A stretch of 64,000 nt of DNA from Halichondria panicea (Eukaryota > Porifera > Demospongiae > Suberitida > Halichondriidae). Below the pieces are notes generated by a model. The model ran no database searches and was not told the origin of the DNA. It worked only from the letters and a program-made list of their open reading frames with translations. Every line of letters begins with the position of its first letter. Positions within the stretch are counted from its first letter, which is position 1. The stretch is taken from NCBI RefSeq assembly GCF_963675165.1, contig NC_087382.1, forward strand, positions 2,750,463-2,814,462, given 5' to 3'. Below, piece after piece: positions 61,701 through 64,000 of the stretch. Made by a program: the position numbers and the translations under genes.

Positions 61701-63970
61701 CCAATTTCAATGATTTTGTGGTTTTCTGAAAGCTTAAAAGAAGCTCTCTCAGTTGGTGCGTTCAAATCAAATATCCTTTTTGGACCCACTTTTGAAAAAA
61801 TACCGTGGCCCATGGTCATTTGCCGAAAATGAGAAATTTGGTCTCATGTTGCAAATTTGTGAGTTAAATATACCATTTTAAAGAGCTCCTTTTAAGCTTT
61901 CAGAAAATCAGAAAATCTCAACACAAGTTACGACCGTTTAAAGATGCTACACTAGACACATTACTACAGATCTGATGAAGTGCTTACATTTCTGTATTGG
62001 ACTGTGGCCTCTCGTAGTTTACTAAGCTCCTCTCTGGCTTTACGCCTCTTATCAGTGGGCGGGGCCTGGGGAAGGGGGTGAAGCCAGTGTAGTACATACA
62101 TGTCATGTGATCTCATACATACATACACACACACACAGAAATCTTTTAAAAATAAAATCACAAATCACTTACGGGTGGTCCTAGCTCAGGGTACGAAAGG
62201 GTGACCTCTGGCAGGTGCATAGGGTTGTAACCAAGGAAACGCTGGTTGGACTTGGGCGTAACAGGACTGAAAGTGCTGGGTAGACTTCGTATGGATGACG
62301 TCAAATCTTCTCCTTGTCTGTAATCCCATAACTTCCGATGCTCTATCATAGGAGACAAGTGGGGCCCTTGGTCGTGGTAAGGGGGCGTGGCACGGTCACT
62401 TGGAGTAGGCGTGGCATGATCACTTAGAGTGGGCGTGGCAATCGTGAGGTTGAGAATGGGAGGTTTGGAACGCTTCGTAACCATTGGTGAAGATTGTGCT
62501 GAGTCTGCATTTTTGGGAGAAGTAGGACTTTCCCCTTGCTGGTTGCCATGGTTATGCGGTACTATAGTAATTGAACCGGAGATGTTTTGACCGGTAGATT
62601 GTGAGGGGGTGTGGTCTAATGATCGCTCTAATTCAAGCGATTCTGTTGGTTCGATGGAATTATTGACCTCTTGACCTCTTCCGGCTTCACACACATCATG
62701 TGATATGTCATGTGACAGGTCATGTGACACTGGCGGAGGAACGAATGGTGCTGACATCGATACTATAATCTCATCTGAAAAAATGTAATTAATGTTAGTA
62801 CACATACAGTAGGGAGTTTCCCTATTCACCTTTAGTAGCCAATCGCAAACAAGACGAAGGCAGAAATCCCTCCATTTCTAGCTCTCCGTGTTGCCTAGCA
62901 ACAGTGAGGACCATCCAGGTGGCACGGCGAGAGTTATCCAGCACCTCGACCAACTGCCCCCGCTCCACAGAGAGGAAGCCATCACGCTCTGAGGTGTGTG
63001 GCTCTACCACTAGATACAGCTCATCTTCCTATGGGGGGGAGGGGGGGGGGGAGGTAATCTTGAGGGGGGGATCTAGCTCTAGTTGGCATGGTAAAGTTCC
63101 GTATTACTAGAATGTTTTGCGAGTATCTACCATGATGAACATTATTTGTCGTTTATAGTACAAGGAAGTTTTTGCGTGATTTAGAAGCCCAAAGGGACAA
63201 TATTCGTTACTATTCTAGTAACTATGATAGCTGACCTGTACTGGTAGGAACTGGCCTCGTGCTGACAGTGACCCCAGTTGTACCCCGGCCACACCCCCTC
63301 CAGAGGATGAGCTGATCTGAGACTGTCTTGACACGGCATCGCTATAGATAAACAGACACAGTAATAGCAGGTAATTTTCGCTGTTGCAAATGTTCGTATG
63401 AATTAAATATTTCATATTCTAGATCAGGATAGTGACGTTGAACCTATTGCAGTAGAATAATAATAATTTTCTAGTTAAAATTTTTGGACTCTAAAATTTC
63501 CACCATACGAAAATAATCCGCTAATACGGTAGTTCATGATAATAATATAAAAAAGAAAAAAAACTACTCAATTTACTGGAAAGAAAATATCTCATCTAAA
63601 ACTGCCCCAATGTGTGTACATTAACTTACTCGTGTTGCGATGGTTTGGCCACACCCATTTCCTGTATATCAATGAACGCCTCTCTCTTGTGACTGACATC
63701 ACGGACTGACTGTGTTCTGACCACACCCTCTCCCGTGGGCGGCTTCCTATGTTAGTAAACTTGCTCAGTAATGTTACTCAGTAAATTAGTCAGTATACAT
63801 GTACCTCTTGGTCCTGCGTAGTGATCTGGTTCGCTTTAAGAAAGATTTTCCACGTTTTAGTGTTCCAATTCTCTCGTCTAGTGCTTGGGTCACATGATCA
63901 AGGGGGCGTGGCATGTTATCACCATGGAAACAGTACGGAAGAGGTGTATCTTCCTCACTAACAATCGTAC
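47572..63970 (-). CDS. Obscurin/UNC-89-like giant protein: SH3(x4)-DH-PH-SH3-Ig-FN3-kinase-Ig-FN3-kinase (N-terminus outside window)
   Basis: Thirty-six exons with consistent phases, about 2,330 residues, 5' end missing. Exons: 63805-63970, 63630-63746, 63236-63341, 62830-63028, 62173-62774, 61988-62065, 61463-61579, 60953-61207, 60455-60650, 59127-59410, 58823-59054, 58446-58608, 58320-58386, 58041-58138, 57254-57520, 56697-56841, 56465-56605, 55315-55653, 54967-55180, 54447-54728, 54155-54267, 53853-54090, 53357-53465, 53052-53258, 52704-52954, 52369-52444, 51987-52139, 51521-51671, 51134-51236, 50770-51048, 49752-49903, 49097-49332, 48761-48964, 48411-48549, 47984-48180, 47572-47887. Domains (approximate residues): SH3 130-195, 432-495, 547-612, 710-775; RhoGEF 815-1030 ([20 protein letters not shown]); PH 1030-1150; SH3 1190-1260; Ig 1262-1355; FN3 1356-1445; kinase 1 1490-1775; Ig 1823-1915; FN3 1916-2015; kinase 2 2030-2310. 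The first exon's acceptor (GCCACAG|GT) is tentative. In bilaterians obscurin/UNC-89 links muscle sarcomeres and Rho signalling; here a cytoskeletal role is inferred. Confidence 0.9.
48181..48390. repeat. (GT)n / (AC)n tracts in kinase 2 intron
   Basis: GT-rich tract, then about 45 bp unique sequence, then a pure AC tract. Between exons 48411-48549 and 47984-48180; the GT run abuts the acceptor (CACACAG|CCC on the minus strand). Confidence 0.9.
49480..49749. repeat. CA-rich tandem array with ACACTCCTCACACGC units, abutting an FN3 donor
   Basis: Higher-order repeat: CA runs punctuated by CGCACACACTCCTCACAC about five times. The pure CA end lies against the donor GAGGAG|GTACGTGTGTG of exon 49752-49903. 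Confidence 0.9.
49985..50690. repeat. Two family P repeats in tandem (obscurin-like intron)
   Basis: Copies at about 49985-50240 and 50385-50685, same orientation, each with the GTACCATGGATAATA..CCATGG core and both arms. Confidence 0.88.
51451..51498. repeat. Perfect 20-bp inverted repeat with 8-bp loop
   Basis: AAGAATGGCGATACACGTGT, loop GCTATAGT, then its exact reverse complement. In the intron 51237-51520 of the obscurin-like gene, about 25 bp from the donor of the exon ending at 51521. Confidence 0.95.
55735..56400. repeat. Two family P repeats in PH-domain intron
   Basis: Copies at about 55735-56050 and 56075-56390 separated by a poly-G run (56051-56065), both with GGACCATGGGCTAT..CCATGGTA cores and inverted arms. 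Confidence 0.88.
56945..57225. repeat. Family P repeat in RhoGEF intron
   Basis: GATTTTCTGAAAGCTTAGAA, ATACCATGATGGTCCAATGG core (one CCATGG decayed), CTCTTTCTAAGCTTTCAGAA, GATCAACGGGATTCAAGTTA. Confidence 0.82.
59740..59996. repeat. 50-bp minisatellite x 5 (obscurin-like intron)
   Basis: Unit GCAAGGCCATTGCAGCCAGG, AATGTTAACAGCAAGCAAGG, GCTGCTTCTA; five near-identical copies. Confidence 0.95.
60025..60266. repeat. 30-bp minisatellite x 8 containing TTAGGG
   Basis: Unit AACCACACATTGAGAGCTAG GGTTAGGGAC with single-base variants. Being a multiple of three it yields open frames of 78-105 codons on both strands that are not genes. Confidence 0.95.
61675..61950. repeat. Family P repeat, divergent copy
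   Basis: CAGCTATAACTTCAGTTCTG, GTTTTCTGAAAGCTTAAAAG, GTGGCCCATGGTCATTTGCC, CTTTTAAGCTTTCAGAAAAT. Similar in divergence to the copy at 35330. Confidence 0.72.
63362..63533. mobile_element. MITE-like element, same family as 6377-6553
   Basis: GCAGGTAATTTTCGCTGTTG at the left; right end CCATACGAAAATAATCCGCT plus AATACGGTA. Shares the internal block CAGGATAGTGA(C/T)GTTGA(A/G)CCT with 6377-6553. Confidence 0.68.
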
Positions 63971-64000
63971 CTGTGGCAGACGACACGATTGTCACATGAC

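Overview
The window is nuclear DNA from an early-branching animal, most likely a sponge (probably a demosponge). The evidence is a compact layout of intron-rich genes with canonical GT-AG introns, mostly under 600 bp, and animal-type genes that include a CaMKII with association domain and an obscurin/UNC-89-like SH3-RhoGEF-Ig-FN3-kinase protein. Introns and spacers are full of short inverted-repeat elements and (GT/CA)n tracts. The host assignment is inference; no ribosomal or mitochondrial marker is present. All exon models were built by hand from splice signals, reading phase and remembered family sequences, without any database search.

Layout from left to right. A gelsolin/severin-family gene (-, cut by the left edge). 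BBS9, a BBSome subunit (-, 18 exons), head-to-head with a tiny NDUFB2-like complex I gene (+). A secreted C45-type Ntn-hydrolase (-). A decayed mobile element with inverted termini carrying a RecQ-like helicase pseudogene (+) and the first exon of a zinc-finger-like gene (-). An orphan multi-pass membrane protein (+). Importin beta-1 (+, 19 exons). Then a minus-strand run: an OGFR-like protein, a PDE1-like phosphodiesterase, the NEDD8-conjugating enzyme UBE2F, CaMKII, and ribosomal protein eL41 (25 residues in three coding exons). RAB5 and CDC6 follow on the plus strand. From about 47.6 kb to the right edge runs one giant minus-strand gene with SH3, RhoGEF (DH-PH), Ig, FN3 and two kinase domains.

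The genes are mostly housekeeping or signalling loci with no evident shared pathway, as expected of a eukaryotic neighbourhood. BBS9/NDUFB2 and eL41/RAB5 are divergent pairs. KPNB1/OGFR, NDUFB2/C45 hydrolase and CDC6/obscurin-like are convergent pairs.

The non-genic fraction is unusual. A palindromic interspersed repeat of about 300 bp (core with two CCATGG sites, arms with AAGCTTTCAGAAAA) occurs at ten or more loci. Several MITE-like families share TACCGTAT-type termini. The 3' end of the PDE gene is duplicated on the far side of a repeat array. Minisatellites sit in many introns, and one intron of RAB5 is almost entirely a pure (GT)n tract of about 430 bp.
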